Positions 33,604 through 42,084 of a DNA stretch of 64,000 bases are shown here, piece by piece. This DNA is from an uncultured Treponema sp. (lineage in GTDB: Bacteria > Spirochaetota > Spirochaetia > Treponematales > Treponemataceae). The DNA lies in the NCBI GenBank assembly GCA_910584475.1, contig CAJUBD010000012.1, positions 58,887 to 122,886 on the forward strand, given 5' to 3'. The notes under the pieces are model-generated. The model saw only the letters and a list, made by a program, of their open reading frames with translations, did no database searches and had not been told where the DNA came from. Position numbers and translations under genes: made by a program. Numbering within the stretch: position 1 is the stretch's first letter; each line of letters starts with the position of its first letter.

Positions 33604-34289
33604 AGAGGGTATTTGTTGCGGGGCTATTTTTTTTGACTGCAGGAATTTCTTTTGCTGGCGATGCCGCGGCGTTCAAAGACATCGGATTTTCAAGCGATGG
33701 AAATACTTACATTTTCGGACAATATGGAAAGACCGACGTGAAATTCCAGCCTTATGCGGAAATATATACGATCGATGTGGCGAAAAACGAATATGTGCCT
33801 GGCGGCGTTTTCAAAAATCTTGACGACAAGTCCGACAGAAGCGGAAGCCAGGTTTACGAAGATTTGTATGCGCGCCATTATCTCGACATAAAAAATTATG
33901 GCTGCAAGAATGCCGTCGCCGACGAGATTCTTTATGTGCTTGAAGACGGCGTGAAAAAAGGCACGGACGAAATCACATTTAAAAATTACGGCGACTCTGC
34001 CACGGACGAGCAGGCTTCCTATGCCGTGCGCCTTGTTCCGACATACAATGGAAGCGGTATGAGTTGCCAGTCGAGCTTTTACATAGATTTGAGCATCGGA
34101 ATGAACGGCGCGTCAAAGAAATACAAGGTCGGCTCTCCCGACATAAAGCGCAAGGGCGTGACGAACTACAAGATTGTCCGCATATTTCAAAGCGCGGACA
34201 AATCTGGCCTTGTTTTCGTAGTGGAAAAAACTGTAGAAGACTCTAGCGGTTCCTCCATACGATATATGGTCGAAACGGTAAAATTATAA
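33600..34289 (+). CDS. Exported protein of unknown function
   Basis: 229 residues with a clear signal peptide (MKRVFVAGLFFLTAGISFAG). The mature protein is beta-rich, with strands such as NTYIFGQYGKTDVKF, FYIDLSIGMNGASKKYKV and KSGLVFVVEKTVED; no named domain is recognised. Start ATG 33600 follows GGGAGGAAGT, itself the 3' copy of the element's duplicated border. A terminator follows the gene. Confidence 0.75.
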   Translation: MKRVFVAGLFFLTAGISFAGDAAAFKDIGFSSDGNTYIFGQYGKTDVKFQPYAEIYTIDVAKNEYVPGGVFKNLDDKSDRSGSQVYEDLYARHYLDIKNYGCKNAVADEILYVLEDGVKKGTDEITFKNYGDSATDEQASYAVRLVPTYNGSGMSCQSSFYIDLSIGMNGASKKYKVGSPDIKRKGVTNYKIVRIFQSADKSGLVFVVEKTVEDSSGSSIRYMVETVKL

Positions 34290-34329
34290 AAAGCATATAT
34301 TTTGGCGATCTGCCGCATTTTGTCGTTGT

Positions 34330-34360
34330 CCGTGCCTCTTGCGAAGCACGGATTTTTTTT
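34330..34360 (+). terminator. Intrinsic terminator after the exported protein gene
   Basis: CCGTGC and GCACGG pair around a 10-base loop, followed by ATTTTTTTT. It lies just before the end of the convergent lipoprotein gene. Confidence 0.85.
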
Positions 34361-34364
34361 ATGC

Positions 34365-35504
34365 CTAATAGATGCTTTTTCTTTTTGCATTGTACAATGT
34401 CAGGCCTGTCTTCCACTCGTCTTTTGCCGTGACGATTTCCTCTTGCGTCAGCTCGCCTTTTTTAGCGAGAGAAAAAAGTTCTTCGGAATTCGTTCTTTGC
34501 AAACTTGTCGTCGTAGCGGTCAGCGCTTTTTGCAGGACTATCGGGTCAGATTCTTCGCCGCCGTTTTTCCATTTTCCTTCGTCTATGGCGAGGCTTTCTG
34601 CCGCCGACAATTTTGAATAGCTTTCTTTTTGGTTTTCGAGCGTATATAAAAGGGCATCCATAATTTTCGCCGTCGCCTTGTTGCGCAAAAGAATTATATC
34701 ATATTTTTCACTGACGCATTTTTCGCCGTTGTCATAATAAAGGTCGCGAATCGTATCCCAACTTTCATCGTTGTTTTTGTCCAGCGACAAATCGTCTGCC
34801 AATTCTTCGGTGAAGTCCTGCCCTTCGTAAGTGCGCAAGTGAATCATGATGTGCTCGCCGGCCTTTACTTCAATGGCAGGAAAATGATAGTCCGAAAGAC
34901 CTTTGTACCTTGCGCTGTAAAGCTCGATTCCCGCAAGATTTCCTGCCGTCAATGCGCGAAGCACGATGTATTCGCAGCGCTTGGTTTTTACGCCTTTTGT
35001 AGTCTTGTCGCCGCTCGCGCCCTGCAATTCCGTTATTATCAAAATGGGAACGCGGTCATTGTAGCCTTCAAACGGAATCGCGAACGTAAGAGAATTTCCG
35101 CGGGAATCTTCTATCTCGCTGAAAAGTTGGTAGCGTTCTCCTATCTCCGTGCTTTCCGAGAATTCGTAGACGACGGTCTTCGCGTCTTCCGACAAAATTC
35201 CGTTCGCGCTGGTCGCATTTTCTGCAAGCGCGTCAATCGAGGCTTTTTCGGACGAATCCAATTTGGAAACGTTCGCTTTTTTTACGCGCACTTCCTTGTT
35301 GAACTGCACTTCAAGCGACTTTTCGCTGAGCACGGCTATGCTTTGGATTTCGAGGTTTTCCTCTGTCTCAAGGATTTTTATCCCTTCCGTGGTGATTTGG
35401 CATCCGGCTTGGCAGACGCAAAGCGACACGAAACCGACCAATGCCGCAATAAGCAGCATACAATGCGTTATCTCAAACGCATCCGAAATTGATTTTTTTT
35501 TCAT
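34365..35504 (-). CDS. Putative lipoprotein with Ig-like region
   Basis: 379 residues. The N-terminus has basic residues, a hydrophobic segment and cysteines in CVCQAGC that could serve as a lipobox. Residues about 45-150 resemble a bacterial Ig-like strand set (IQSIAVLSEKSLEVQFNKEV; KTVVYEFSESTEIGERYQLF), and the middle holds ILIITELQGASGDKTTKGVK, close to the opening of lamin-tail-like domains (I-x-E-I). The start at 35504 was chosen because TTGGAG lies upstream; no earlier ATG exists in frame. Function unknown. Confidence 0.7.
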   Translation of the reverse strand: MKKKSISDAFEITHCMLLIAALVGFVSLCVCQAGCQITTEGIKILETEENLEIQSIAVLSEKSLEVQFNKEVRVKKANVSKLDSSEKASIDALAENATSANGILSEDAKTVVYEFSESTEIGERYQLFSEIEDSRGNSLTFAIPFEGYNDRVPILIITELQGASGDKTTKGVKTKRCEYIVLRALTAGNLAGIELYSARYKGLSDYHFPAIEVKAGEHIMIHLRTYEGQDFTEELADDLSLDKNNDESWDTIRDLYYDNGEKCVSEKYDIILLRNKATAKIMDALLYTLENQKESYSKLSAAESLAIDEGKWKNGGEESDPIVLQKALTATTTSLQRTNSEELFSLAKKGELTQEEIVTAKDEWKTGLTLYNAKRKSIY

Positions 35505-35527
35505 ATCATACTCCAATGTTTTTTGTC

Positions 35528-35555
35528 ATATAGAAAGTATGTTTTTTTTGAAATT
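35528..35555 (-). promoter_or_regulatory. Shared upstream motif, third (weaker) site
   Basis: On the minus strand the sequence reads TTTCAAAAAAAACATACTTT followed by CTATAT, 23 bases before the lipoprotein start. It resembles the almost identical motifs at 38644-38669 and 45165-45190. A TTGAAA box lies 17 bases upstream of the A-tract. Confidence 0.45.
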
Positions 35556-35587
35556 AAAAACATTAAGTTTCAAAAAAATGAAAAGAT

Positions 35588-35771
35588 TTTATTCGCAAGA
35601 GGGTTTAATGCCCCGGCACTTGTGTCGGAAGCGTAAACTAAAAGATGCGATTGGAAAAAACAAATCTTTCGATTAGAAAATGAAGGTTTGTAAAATGGTA
35701 TTAAACCCGACTAAAATCCATTCCTTACAGAACCAACATACCCCGATGCTCTGCGTCGGGGTATGTTGATT
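35588..35771. repeat. 184-bp dispersed repeat, copy 2
   Basis: Second copy of the repeat at 26653-26835. It has GGGTTTAATGCC in place of GGTTTAATACC, which keeps pairing with GGTATTAAACCC (one G-U and one extra pair), and CGGCAC in place of CGACAC. The rest is identical over about 150 bases. It occupies most of the gap between a lipoprotein gene and the U32 peptidase gene; no coding potential is seen. Confidence 0.85.
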
Positions 35772-35831
35772 GCGGCCCGCTCGGCAATTTTAAATCTGTG
35801 TTCGCCACTAGCAATTTTCATGGAAATGTGT

Positions 35832-35837
35832 TATAAT
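35832..35837 (+). promoter_or_regulatory. -10 box of the U32 peptidase gene
   Basis: Consensus TATAAT ten bases before the ATG at 35848; the -35 region is poor. No Shine-Dalgarno is present, so a leader of about 4 bases is expected. Confidence 0.55.
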
Positions 35838-35847
35838 GCCGTCTATT

Positions 35848-38064
35848 ATGGCAGAACTACTCGCTCCGGCAGGAAATTTGGAATCTTTGGACGCGGCAAT
35901 CGGCGAAGGCGCGGACGCGGTTTATTTAGGTCTAAAAAGTTTCAACGCGCGTCTTCGCTCGTCGAATTTCGCTTTTCGCGAATTCGAGGCGGCGGTCTAC
36001 GCTTTGCACAGAATGGGAAAGAAAATCTATGTCGCCGTGAACACTGTATGCACTGAACGCGAGAGCGAGCGGCTCTACAGGTTTTTGGCGTACTTGGAGC
36101 GTGTCGGCCCTGACGCGCTCATCGTGCAGGACTACGGCATCATCAGGATGTGCCGCGAATTTTTTCCGAACCTCACGCTCCACGCTTCTACGCAGATGAA
36201 CGCCGAAAGCGCGTCCGCCGTGAACCTTTTGGGCAAGGAAGGATTCAAACGAGTGGTTCTCGCGCGTGAACTTGGAATCGAAGAAATAAAGGATATAAAA
36301 TCAAAGACAAAATGTTCGCTCGAAGTTTTCGTGCATGGCGCGCTATGCGTAAGCGAATCAGGCTTGTGCCTTTTTTCGAGTTTTTTGGGCGGAAAGTCCG
36401 CGAACCGCGGAATGTGCACTCAGGCGTGCCGCCGGTTTTACACGGCGCAGGATTCTTCGGGCGAGCGGGGCGGCTACTATTTTTCTCCGTGCGACTTGCA
36501 GCTGGTAGATAAAATTCCAGAACTCATAGAAGCCGGCGTGGATTCTTTTAAAATCGAAGGGCGGATGAAAAGCGCGGAATATGTCGGAAGCGTCGTCTCT
36601 GCCTATCGCTATGTCATCGACCATTATCAGGAAAACAGGAAGGAAGCGGTCGCCGCCGCCAAGCGAATGCTTTCCACAGATTTTGCTCGCGCGAAAACTT
36701 CGTATTGGTACGGATTTAAAAGTGTGGAAGATGGCGTGAAAAATGCTGGCGATGCGATTTTGAATCCAGACCAGGCCGGAGGGACGGGAATCTATTTGGG
36801 AAAGATCGCCGCGACAAAGCCGCTTCCCAAGGAAATCAAGGATTCGCTAAAAGAATCTCTTTCTCCTGCCGCGCAGGAAAACCAACGCTCGGTGGGGCTC
36901 GCGCTTGTGCGCGGCGGAAATTACGATGCCGACCCCGGCGATTCGATTCGCATCCACAAAAATGACGACTCGGGGCGCGTGAGCCACAAGGTGCGCCATG
37001 TGGAAACCGACCGCGAGGGCAGACGCTGGATCGACGTTCCTGGCGGAATAAGCCAATATGACGAAGTTTATCTTTTGCAGACAAAGGCCGGCACAAAAAG
37101 ATACAAGCGCGTTTTGCCGAACGAGCTAAAGGGCTTCAACAAGCAACCGCGCGACGAGTCGCTTCCGATTATGGATTTGACTCCCGTGCAAAAAAACGAA
37201 CTTGAATTTTTTCCTGAAGGGCTTTATATCCAAGTTTCTTCAATGGAAGATGTTTTTGTGGCGCAGTCCGCTCATCCTGTGCGCATCATCATCGAGCTCA
37301 ATTCCGAGACGCTCGGCGACTTGCTCGCGAAAAAGACGGTTCTGCCTTTTTCCAAGGCGCAGGTGATTTTTTCGCTCGACCCTTTTTGTCCGCAGGGAAT
37401 AGAGGAAAAACTTTCTGCTCAACTTGACGAGCTTGTCGCTATGGGATACAAGAATTTCATCGCGAACAATTTAGCGCATGTTTCGATGCTGCGAAAGAAG
37501 GGCGCGAACATCATCGCAGGTCCGTATCTCTACACGTTCAACAGATGGGCGGTTTCGTGGCTCGAGAATCGCGGCATTTCCGCTTTCGTTTCGCCTTATG
37601 AAAATTCGCGCAAAAATCTCGAGGCGGTTTTCGAGGAAAGCGTCCGCGCGCGTGTTTTGATTCCGATTTTCGCCTATCCCGCGCTTTTCCGCCTGCGCTT
37701 CCGTCTGCCTGAACGCTATGACTTCACTTATTTTTCCGACAAGGCGGAAATGAATTTCAAAGTGAATTCCACGGACGACGGCTCTTTCGTCATGCCCGAA
37801 ATTCCTTTTTCGATCGCCGACAAGACCGACATGCTCGAGGGCGAAGGCTTCAAAAGATTTTTGCTGGACTTTTCAAAGACGCGCCTCAAAAAAGCCGAAT
37901 TCCGCCAAGTGATGCAGTCATATTTGAAGAAAATTCCGCTCGAAGGAGTTTCGCTTTTCAATTGGAAAGAAGGCTTCTACAGCATTTCGCCCGAGGAATA
38001 CAAGTCGAAATTCGGCGAGAAGGCGAAGTACGCGCATGGCAAAAAGTCTTCCCGCCGAAAATAG
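35848..38064 (+). CDS. U32 family peptidase / RlhA-like protein
   Basis: 738 residues. The N-terminal barrel opens with MAELLAPAGNLESLDAAIGE and contains HASTQMNAESASAV; the cysteine cluster HGALCVSESGLC, then NRGMCTQACRR, matches the U32 signature. The C-terminal 350 residues correspond to the DUF3656-type extension found in RlhA, the enzyme needed for hydroxylation of 23S rRNA C2501 in E. coli; length fits that subgroup (650-750). I therefore favour an rRNA-modification role over proteolysis. Start 35848 was chosen over ATG 35836, which lies inside the -10 box. Confidence 0.8.
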   Translation: MAELLAPAGNLESLDAAIGEGADAVYLGLKSFNARLRSSNFAFREFEAAVYALHRMGKKIYVAVNTVCTERESERLYRFLAYLERVGPDALIVQDYGIIRMCREFFPNLTLHASTQMNAESASAVNLLGKEGFKRVVLARELGIEEIKDIKSKTKCSLEVFVHGALCVSESGLCLFSSFLGGKSANRGMCTQACRRFYTAQDSSGERGGYYFSPCDLQLVDKIPELIEAGVDSFKIEGRMKSAEYVGSVVSAYRYVIDHYQENRKEAVAAAKRMLSTDFARAKTSYWYGFKSVEDGVKNAGDAILNPDQAGGTGIYLGKIAATKPLPKEIKDSLKESLSPAAQENQRSVGLALVRGGNYDADPGDSIRIHKNDDSGRVSHKVRHVETDREGRRWIDVPGGISQYDEVYLLQTKAGTKRYKRVLPNELKGFNKQPRDESLPIMDLTPVQKNELEFFPEGLYIQVSSMEDVFVAQSAHPVRIIIELNSETLGDLLAKKTVLPFSKAQVIFSLDPFCPQGIEEKLSAQLDELVAMGYKNFIANNLAHVSMLRKKGANIIAGPYLYTFNRWAVSWLENRGISAFVSPYENSRKNLEAVFEESVRARVLIPIFAYPALFRLRFRLPERYDFTYFSDKAEMNFKVNSTDDGSFVMPEIPFSIADKTDMLEGEGFKRFLLDFSKTRLKKAEFRQVMQSYLKKIPLEGVSLFNWKEGFYSISPEEYKSKFGEKAKYAHGKKSSRRK

Positions 38065-38083
38065 TTTTTTTACTCGCGCGGAA

Positions 38084-38542
38084 TTAGAAAGCCAAATCCT
38101 CGGCGCTCTCTTCGATCGCTTGCTGTGCCAGCGCGTTGGCTACGGCTTCTTCTGCGGCGCTCTCGCTTTCCGCGGCTTTGGCATCGTTTTCGTTTGATTC
38201 GGATTTCGCGAATCGCTGCTTGAATTCGATTTTCTCCGCGATAATCGTGACTCTGCTCGCGTGCTTGCCTTCTTCGGTTTTCCATCGGTTTTGCCTGATT
38301 CTCCCGACGACGCTCATTCCGCGGCCTTTTTGGCTGTATTTGGCGCAGACTTCCGCAAGTTTTCCGAAAGTTTCGACTTCAAAAAATGAGACTTCTTTTT
38401 CGTAACCTCCGCTTGCGGCTTTTTTGTAAAAGTGGTTCACTGCGATTGGAATTTTGCAGATTGGATAGCCGTGCGGCGTAGTCTTGAATTCTGGCTGACG
38501 GACGACATTTCCTTCAACCACGAGGCAGTTGATGTTGTTCAT
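38084..38542 (-). CDS. ssb: Single-stranded DNA-binding protein
   Basis: 152 residues. The OB fold is shown by INCLVVEGNVVRQPEFKTTP, CKIPIAVNHFYKK, EVSFFEVETFGKLAEVCAKY and GRGMSVVGRIRQNRW. An acidic, Ala/Glu-rich tail ends in ESAEDLAF, a variant of the protein-interaction tip usually written DDDIPF. CAGGAG lies upstream of the ATG. The leader holds the hairpin GCCAAA/TTTGGC and, about 100 bases upstream, the motif at 38644-38669. Confidence 0.88.
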   Translation of the reverse strand: MNNINCLVVEGNVVRQPEFKTTPHGYPICKIPIAVNHFYKKAASGGYEKEVSFFEVETFGKLAEVCAKYSQKGRGMSVVGRIRQNRWKTEEGKHASRVTIIAEKIEFKQRFAKSESNENDAKAAESESAAEEAVANALAQQAIEESAEDLAF

Positions 38543-38643
38543 AAAAACTCCTGTAAAGCCAAATCTTTGGCTTTTGCGCTTTTGGCGCGGCGTGTAAAAT
38601 GCAAGGTCGCGACGCGAACTTGGCAGAAAGAAAATTCATGCAA

Positions 38644-38669
38644 ATATAAAGTATGATTTTTTTTGATTT
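38644..38669 (-). promoter_or_regulatory. Shared 26-base motif upstream of ssb
   Basis: On the minus strand it begins AAATCAAAAAAAATCATACT and ends TTATAT. It is identical in 25 of 26 positions to the plus-strand sequence at 45165-45190 upstream of another gene. Probably a promoter or regulator site. Confidence 0.55.
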
Positions 38670-38737
38670 AGAGAGAGGAAAATAAATAAATTTTTGTTAT
38701 GCAAGGCTTTTTTCTGAGAAAAATTGCCGCGAGAAAA

Positions 38738-40642
38738 CTACATGTTTTTTACGAGATAAATCATATAGAGCTGAACATACACATAGAGCGAATTTTGGTC
38801 GGTGATTTTCTGCATGTTCGGGGTCTTGCAAAGCGTGTCAGCCAAATTTTGGATTCTGTCTATGGTGAGCGTGTGCGCATTCAGGGTCTTCAGGACTTTT
38901 CGCGTGTAGTCTCGAATCAGCGAATTCACGTCGCTCGTCAAATCAAGCGCGGCTTCTTTTGTAATCATCATGTTCCATTGTTTTCTGTATGCGTTCAGTT
39001 CGCGTTCAAGCGTGGAGCCTTCTGGAACGATGCTGCTTTCCAATTTTGCCGCGGCGGATATGAGTGAATCCTTTTTGGACATCTGCTTGCCGCGCGTTTT
39101 TTTTGTATCTTCGGATTCTTCTTGCGCGGCTTGTTCTGCGGTTTCTCGCGCTTTTTTGGCGGAAGGTTTTTTCGCGAAAAGGCTTGCGATCCATGAGAGA
39201 ATAGGAATCGTGTACCAAAACGGCAAAAGTATCTTCGCGTCGGCGAGCAGGCTCTGCCGGTTCAGCATAAGCAGCGTGGAATACGGAAGCAAGTCTTCGC
39301 CCGAAAACAATGTCGCATAGTGCGGACCTTGCGAAGCGCCGACGATTTCAGAATTCAGCACGCTCAAAAAAGTCGCATTTAAAATAGTGTGGAGCACCGG
39401 AGAATTTTTTTGCACTTCCTTTTCGAGCCTTGAGTTGAACGCCTTGTCATCGGTCATCTCATTAGTCTTTTCAAAATTCGTCAAAAGGTTGTACCATTCT
39501 TCTTTTAGAATTTGTGAGACCGTGTCGTGCATTTCGTCGCACATTCTGTTTACGAGCGGAAAGACTTTTTCTTTGTAAATGAAATATCTTTTGCCGCTTT
39601 CGGTCTTGAAAACAAGCATGTTCGGAAGCTCGTTTTTGTTCGCGTCCGTCGTTTCTTTTTGCAGGAATTCTTTCAAGGCCTCGTCCGAATATTGTCCTTG
39701 GAGCGGAACGCCTTTGGCGTCCGTGAATTTGAGGATCGCGTCCATAGTAAAAAAATACGGCGGCTGCTTCATCTTGCTTTGCACGGACTTTATCGCGATT
39801 TCCTGCTGCATCGTCTTGGTGGATTCGTTCTTGTAGAACGACGCGACGATTTCAGAAATTGCGACCGCCTGCAAGACATTTATGTCTTCCTGCGTAAAAT
39901 CCTTGACTTTTTCATAGTCAAGCCTGATGAAGTGGCAAAGCTGTCCCCAAAAATAATAGCAGTCGCTCGAAGATTTCAGCGACAGCAACGCTTCTTCGGG
40001 ACTCTTTACGAGCTGCTTGAAGAAATTCTTTACCGAAATTTCTTTGTTCGGGTTCGCGACTTTCAGTTTTTTCAAATAATAGTCGTGATATTCAGGCTTC
40101 GCCAGCATTGTCTGCATTTTTTCAAGGCTCGCGTTTATGAGGATGCTGACAGGAACGTTTCCAGGAAAAATAATCGATGGCAAATTCATCGGAACGCCAA
40201 TCGCGTAAAGGCTCTTGTCGTCGCTCTTTTGGTTTTTCAAAAGCTCGAAAATTATGTCGGCGTATTCAGTCTTTACGAGAACTTCCATCGGAGTTTGCTT
40301 CGGCAAATCCTGAATCGTCGGAAACGGCACGCTTGGATTTGACTGTATTTCCTTGTAGCGTTCCGCGAAGACCGTATTGAAATATCCCGTCACGAATATC
40401 ATTTTTTTCGAGGAGTCTGCATCAAGCATTACGATTTGCTTCGACTCGATGAAAGGCTCTAACGCTTTTTCCAATTGCGGAATTGGGTTTCCCAAGTATG
40501 CCGCCAAATCGGGAGTCTCTTCGATGTTGTGCTGTGCGTAACGCTTGAGATAGTCGACGAAATCTTTATGTGAAACAAAAGGCGAATTCTGCTTTCCGGC
40601 ATAAAATCGGAGCAAAACGCCTATGTCGCTTGTAGCAGCCAT
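38738..40642 (-). CDS. Large spirochaete-type protein of unknown function
   Basis: 634 residues; not recognised. Mostly helical and charged, starting MAATSDIGVLLRFYAGKQNS. One hydrophobic stretch near residue 475 (ILLPFWYTIPILSWIASLFA) could be a membrane helix or hairpin, followed by a Lys/Glu-rich linker and a helical C-terminal domain. No catalytic motif is visible. The promoter sits so that transcription would start at the A of the ATG, with no leader. It diverges from hisC. Confidence 0.7.
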   Translation of the reverse strand: MAATSDIGVLLRFYAGKQNSPFVSHKDFVDYLKRYAQHNIEETPDLAAYLGNPIPQLEKALEPFIESKQIVMLDADSSKKMIFVTGYFNTVFAERYKEIQSNPSVPFPTIQDLPKQTPMEVLVKTEYADIIFELLKNQKSDDKSLYAIGVPMNLPSIIFPGNVPVSILINASLEKMQTMLAKPEYHDYYLKKLKVANPNKEISVKNFFKQLVKSPEEALLSLKSSSDCYYFWGQLCHFIRLDYEKVKDFTQEDINVLQAVAISEIVASFYKNESTKTMQQEIAIKSVQSKMKQPPYFFTMDAILKFTDAKGVPLQGQYSDEALKEFLQKETTDANKNELPNMLVFKTESGKRYFIYKEKVFPLVNRMCDEMHDTVSQILKEEWYNLLTNFEKTNEMTDDKAFNSRLEKEVQKNSPVLHTILNATFLSVLNSEIVGASQGPHYATLFSGEDLLPYSTLLMLNRQSLLADAKILLPFWYTIPILSWIASLFAKKPSAKKARETAEQAAQEESEDTKKTRGKQMSKKDSLISAAAKLESSIVPEGSTLERELNAYRKQWNMMITKEAALDLTSDVNSLIRDYTRKVLKTLNAHTLTIDRIQNLADTLCKTPNMQKITDQNSLYVYVQLYMIYLVKNM

Positions 40643-40648
40643 TTTTTA

Positions 40649-40677
40649 ATTATATCAAGAAGCGCGCAAATAATCAA
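40649..40677 (-). promoter_or_regulatory. Leaderless promoter of the 634-residue protein gene
   Basis: On the minus strand TTGATT (40677-40672), 17 bases, TATAAT (40654-40649), then exactly 6 bases (TAAAAA) and the ATG, which puts +1 on the start codon. Confidence 0.8.
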
Positions 40678-40685
40678 GCGTTATA

Positions 40686-40714
40686 TTGCAACGAAAACGT
40701 TTTTTTGTTAGAAT
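40686..40714 (+). promoter_or_regulatory. Promoter of hisC
   Basis: TTGCAA (40686-40691), 17 bases, TAGAAT (40709-40714). Divergent from the neighbouring minus-strand promoter, with only 8 bases between their -35 boxes. Confidence 0.75.
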
Positions 40715-40741
40715 GTTTGAAGCGAAAATCCTGGAGGAAAA

Positions 40742-41896
40742 ATGCTTTCATCGAGAATGGAAAAACTTCATCCCTATGTGCCGGGCGAGCAGCCGCGCGA
40801 CAGGGAATACATAAAGCTGAATGCGAACGAAAATCCCTATCCGCCGTGCGATGCCGCCGTAAAAGCCGCGCTCGATTGGGCGAAGTCGTCGCCGCAAAGT
40901 CTCGCGCTTTATCCCGACCCAGACTCGCTTTCTTTGCGGAAAAAAATCGCCGCTATGCTCAATTCCACTGGCGGAGTGCTTTCGCGCGCTTTGATTTCGG
41001 AAGGGAAAATTTCGCCTTGTGAATGCGATGACTTTGGATTTGAAATCACTCCCGAGATGATTTACGCCGGAAATGGAAGCGATGAAGTGCTTTCTTTTCT
41101 TTTCTACGCGTTTTTCGATTCGAATGAAAAATTGATTTCGCCTGAATTTTCATACAGCTTCTATCCTGTCTACTGCGGCTTTCATTCGATTCAGATGGAA
41201 AAAATTCCGCTGTTGCAAAACTGGGAAATCGACATCGACGAAATGATTTCACGCGCGAAAAAATTCCACGCGCCGACGATTCTCGCGAATCCGAACGCGC
41301 CCACTTCGCTCTGCCTTTCGCGCGCGCAAGTGCGCCGCATGCTCGAAGAATGTCCGAGCGACAGGGCGTTCGTGGTGGACGAAGCGTATGTGGATTTTGG
41401 AGGCGAATCCTGCCTTCCGCTTTTGCGCGATTTTGAAAACCTCATCATCGTGCGCACTTTCAGCAAAAGCCTCTGCGCGGCCGGAATGCGCCTCGGATAT
41501 TTGGCGGCGAATCCGAAAATGGTGAACGCCGTTCTCACCGTGAAAAATTCCGTAAACCATTTTCCGCTCGATTCTTTCGCGCAAATTTTTGGAAGCGCGG
41601 TATGCGAAAACGTTCCGTATTATATTGAATGTGCGAAAAAAATCGTTGCCTCGCGCGAAGATTTTTCGGACTTTTTGCGCGAGCGCGGATTTTTCGTCCT
41701 TCCTTCGAGCACGAATTTTTTGTTCGCGAAAAAAGACGGACGCTCAGGACGCGCGATGTACGCGGCTCTCAAAAAAGAAGGAATCTTGGTGCGAAGGTTC
41801 GACACTGCGGGAATCGAAGAATTCCTTCGAATCACGGTCGGCACGAAAGAGCAGATGGCGGTTTTAAAACGCGCCTTCGAAAAATTGGAGTTTTGA
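40742..41896 (+). CDS. hisC: Histidinol-phosphate aminotransferase
   Basis: PLP-dependent class I/II aminotransferase, 384 residues. MLSSRMEKLHPYVPGEQPRD and IKLNANENPYPPC are typical HisC N-terminal motifs; the PLP lysine lies in VRTFSKSLCAAGMRLGYLAA; and FLRITVGTKEQM near the end carries the substrate-binding arginine. GGAGG precedes the ATG. No other his genes are here, so it may act on histidinol phosphate or, as in some bacteria, on aromatic amino acids too. Confidence 0.9.
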   Translation: MLSSRMEKLHPYVPGEQPRDREYIKLNANENPYPPCDAAVKAALDWAKSSPQSLALYPDPDSLSLRKKIAAMLNSTGGVLSRALISEGKISPCECDDFGFEITPEMIYAGNGSDEVLSFLFYAFFDSNEKLISPEFSYSFYPVYCGFHSIQMEKIPLLQNWEIDIDEMISRAKKFHAPTILANPNAPTSLCLSRAQVRRMLEECPSDRAFVVDEAYVDFGGESCLPLLRDFENLIIVRTFSKSLCAAGMRLGYLAANPKMVNAVLTVKNSVNHFPLDSFAQIFGSAVCENVPYYIECAKKIVASREDFSDFLRERGFFVLPSSTNFLFAKKDGRSGRAMYAALKKEGILVRRFDTAGIEEFLRITVGTKEQMAVLKRAFEKLEF

Positions 41897-42084
41897 ATTT
41901 TTTAAAGAGGTATGACAAAAGTACCGCACAAATGGCGCGGTCGTCTTCAACTCAAGTTTGTCCAGTTGCGTTGCAACTTGCCAAACTTGTTGTATATATG
42001 CGTTTTTCACTTCGTTGCAAAACGCGTTAAAAAGCCATTCTCAAAATTGAAATTTCGTGAATGGCTTTTTTAGGAGAAAATATG
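41897..42084 (+). repeat. Shine-Dalgarno-bounded palindromic element, copy B
   Basis: Begins just after the hisC stop with TTTTTTAAAGAGGTATGA and ends with TTTTTTAGGAGAAAATATGA, the start of the phosphoesterase gene. It contains CTCAAGTTTGTCCAGTTG as in copy A, a GCGTTTT/AAAACGC hairpin and the terminal stem TAAAAAGCCATTC with GAATGGCTTTTTTA. A 53-codon frame from ATG 41912 starts MTKVPHKWRGRLQLK and stops at the TAG inside the downstream ribosome binding site. Confidence 0.75.

Noticed and set aside
33422..33823. A 133-codon frame running through the repeat element into the exported protein gene
   Set aside because: It overlaps the well-supported exported protein gene out of frame, and the sequence beyond the element is only a shadow of that gene.
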